DNA from: SHZL01 sp031362985
Lineage (GTDB): Bacteria > Pseudomonadota > Gammaproteobacteria > Xanthomonadales > SZUA-36
Assembly (NCBI GenBank): GCA_031362985.1
Contig: JANLTO010000133.1
Location: 49,814-113,813 of the forward strand
Length of the DNA stretch: 64,000 bases
Direction: 5' to 3'
Part shown: piece by piece, positions 63,470 to 64,000 of the stretch
Layout of the letters: each line of letters starts with the position of its first letter
How positions within the stretch are numbered: position 1 is the stretch's first letter
Notes under the pieces: model-generated
What the model saw: the letters and a program-made list of their open reading frames with translations, nothing else
Database searches by the model: none
What the model was told of the DNA's origin: nothing
Position numbers and translations under genes: made by a program

Positions 63470-63503
63470 AAAAAAACCCGCACGGGCAGGGCCCGCGCGG
63501 GTT
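63470..63503 (-). terminator. Rho-independent terminator after rpmE2
   Basis: Read on the minus strand, a GC-rich stem with AACCCGC and GCGGGTT outer arms is followed by seven T. It lies 20 bases after the rpmE2 stop and before gltA. Confidence 0.85.
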
Positions 63504-63522
63504 CTTGCTGGAACGACAATTC

Positions 63523-63765
63523 TTACTTTCCGTAGCGCTTTTTGAACTTGTCTACCCGCCCACCGGAGTCCAGCAGTTTGTGTTTGCCTGTATAGAACGG
63601 GTGAGACGCGCTGGACACATCCAATTTGACCAACGGATACTCATTCCCGTCCGTCCACTTGATGGTTTCCCTGGTCTCAATGGTGGAGCGGGTCAGGGTG
63701 GCAAAGTCCGAAGACAGATCCTGAAACACTACTTCACGGTATTTTGGGTGAATGCCAGATTTCAT
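63523..63765 (-). CDS. rpmE2: Ribosomal protein bL31, type B
   Basis: An 80-residue 50S subunit protein. KSGIHPKYREVVFQDLSS, the central SASHPFYTGKHKLLDSGGRVDKF and the C-terminal KKRYGK match the type B (zinc-free) paralogue. There is no cysteine, so it cannot bind zinc like type A L31. ATG 63765 follows AGGA. Type B is often induced on zinc starvation by loss of Zur repression; no Zur box was recognised here. Confidence 0.95.
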   Translation of the reverse strand: MKSGIHPKYREVVFQDLSSDFATLTRSTIETRETIKWTDGNEYPLVKLDVSSASHPFYTGKHKLLDSGGRVDKFKKRYGK

Positions 63766-63866
63766 GACGGTTCCTGCTGATTCTAAGGGCTAATTCTATG
63801 GGCGAAAGACCCACCAGTTTAAAGGTGAGTGGATTGGTTTGCAAGCACGCTTGGCTGCCCGTGTAG

Positions 63867-63911
63867 GTGCAAAGTTGTAATGTCCCCTGTGTGCAAAGTT
63901 AAAGTGTCCCC
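63867..63911. repeat. Two imperfect copies of a ~21-base repeat, probable IS terminus
   Basis: GTGCAAAGTTGTAATGTCCC(C) at 63867-63887 and GTGCAAAGTTAAAGTGTCCC(C) at 63891-63911 are 24 bases apart. They lie just before the transposase start. Repeated terminal motifs of this kind are typical of transposase-binding sites at an IS end. Confidence 0.5.
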
Positions 63912-63928
63912 TTTTGTGGGGGAGCGCT

Positions 63929-64000
63929 GTGACACAAGGAAGCATTACTTTGTCCAGGAAGAGTTTGAACAGGCTGCATGTAATACGCAATATCGACCTG
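63929..64000 (+). mobile_element. Start of a transposase gene (ISNCY-like), cut by window edge
   Basis: GTG 63929 follows GGGGGAG and opens a frame of 24 codons to the window end. The segment LSRKSLNRLHVIRNIDL resembles the N-terminus of integrase-core transposases of the ISNCY group, which begin with a similar S-x-K-E-L-x-R-L-x-V-I helix before a helix-turn-helix. Only the first 24 residues are visible, so the family call is tentative. Confidence 0.45.

Noticed and set aside
63796..63990. 64-codon minus-strand frame at the right edge
   Set aside because: Lies across the IS terminal repeats and opposite the transposase start; no recognisable protein.

Overview
This is chromosomal DNA from a gammaproteobacterium, probably aquatic or marine. 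The support is a PilMNOPQ type IV pilus operon divergent from mrcA, aroK-aroB-hemE, GlnS, PepN, RppH, YajQ, a GTP-type PEP carboxykinase, an exosortase of the XrtH type and a large TonB-dependent receptor. No rRNA, tRNA, CRISPR array or prophage was seen. Genes are tightly packed, and many are coupled by ATGA or TGATG overlaps. The only mobile-element signal is the start of a transposase gene at the right edge.

Layout. 1-3.7 kb: the 5' half of pdxH (cut by the left edge) and xrtH on the minus strand, divergent from aroK-aroB-hemE. 3.7-5.0 kb: an orphan soluble histidine kinase. 5.2-11.2 kb: an accessory cluster of four different 2-oxoglutarate/Fe(II) oxygenases and two sulfotransferase-like proteins, with a TonB-dependent receptor (11.4-14.4 kb) beyond a bidirectional terminator. 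14.7-16.6 kb: an ECF sigma / probable anti-sigma / DUF4097 operon. 16.8-19.3 kb: FadE. 19.5-24.8 kb: an O-GlcNAc-transferase-like protein with an N-terminal SEC-C motif, a TetR regulator, pckG and an ApbE-type flavin transferase. 24.8-29.0 kb: sufT-rppH, a FecCD/ATPase ABC transporter and an MFS/nucleotide-transporter-like protein. 29.2-33.4 kb: a GMC oxidoreductase and the M48 protease/LemA pair. 33.5-39.1 kb: glnS, mnmG and two lipoproteins. 39.2-46.5 kb: pepN, a PLP dehydratase, tag, an ornithine/lysine decarboxylase, a methyltransferase and a CarD-type regulator. 46.7-53.5 kb: yajQ, an FHA membrane protein with a trypsin-like protease, sixA, a free-Met-sulfoxide reductase, a DUF938 methyltransferase, hutF and hutG. 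53.5-61.5 kb: pilMNOPQ and mrcA. 61.4-63.8 kb: an unknown protein, gltA and rpmE2. 63.85-64 kb: an IS end.

The most notable points are these. (1) The oxygenase/sulfotransferase cluster looks like a hydroxylate-and-sulfate modification pathway of unknown substrate. (2) The CarD-family gene has no ATG/GTG/TTG at its proper start. Its reading frame extends upstream to an ATT codon with a strong Shine-Dalgarno sequence and a near-consensus promoter. (3) A SEC-C zinc motif is fused to an OGT-type glycosyltransferase. (4) The usually contiguous pilMNOPQ-aroKB block is split by about 50 kb and relatively inverted. (5) A periplasmic protease is translationally coupled to an FHA-domain membrane protein. 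Several starts were moved from the longest open frame to GTG/ATG codons with better ribosome sites; each entry gives the reason. Product names rest on motif recognition from the translated sequence, without database searches.
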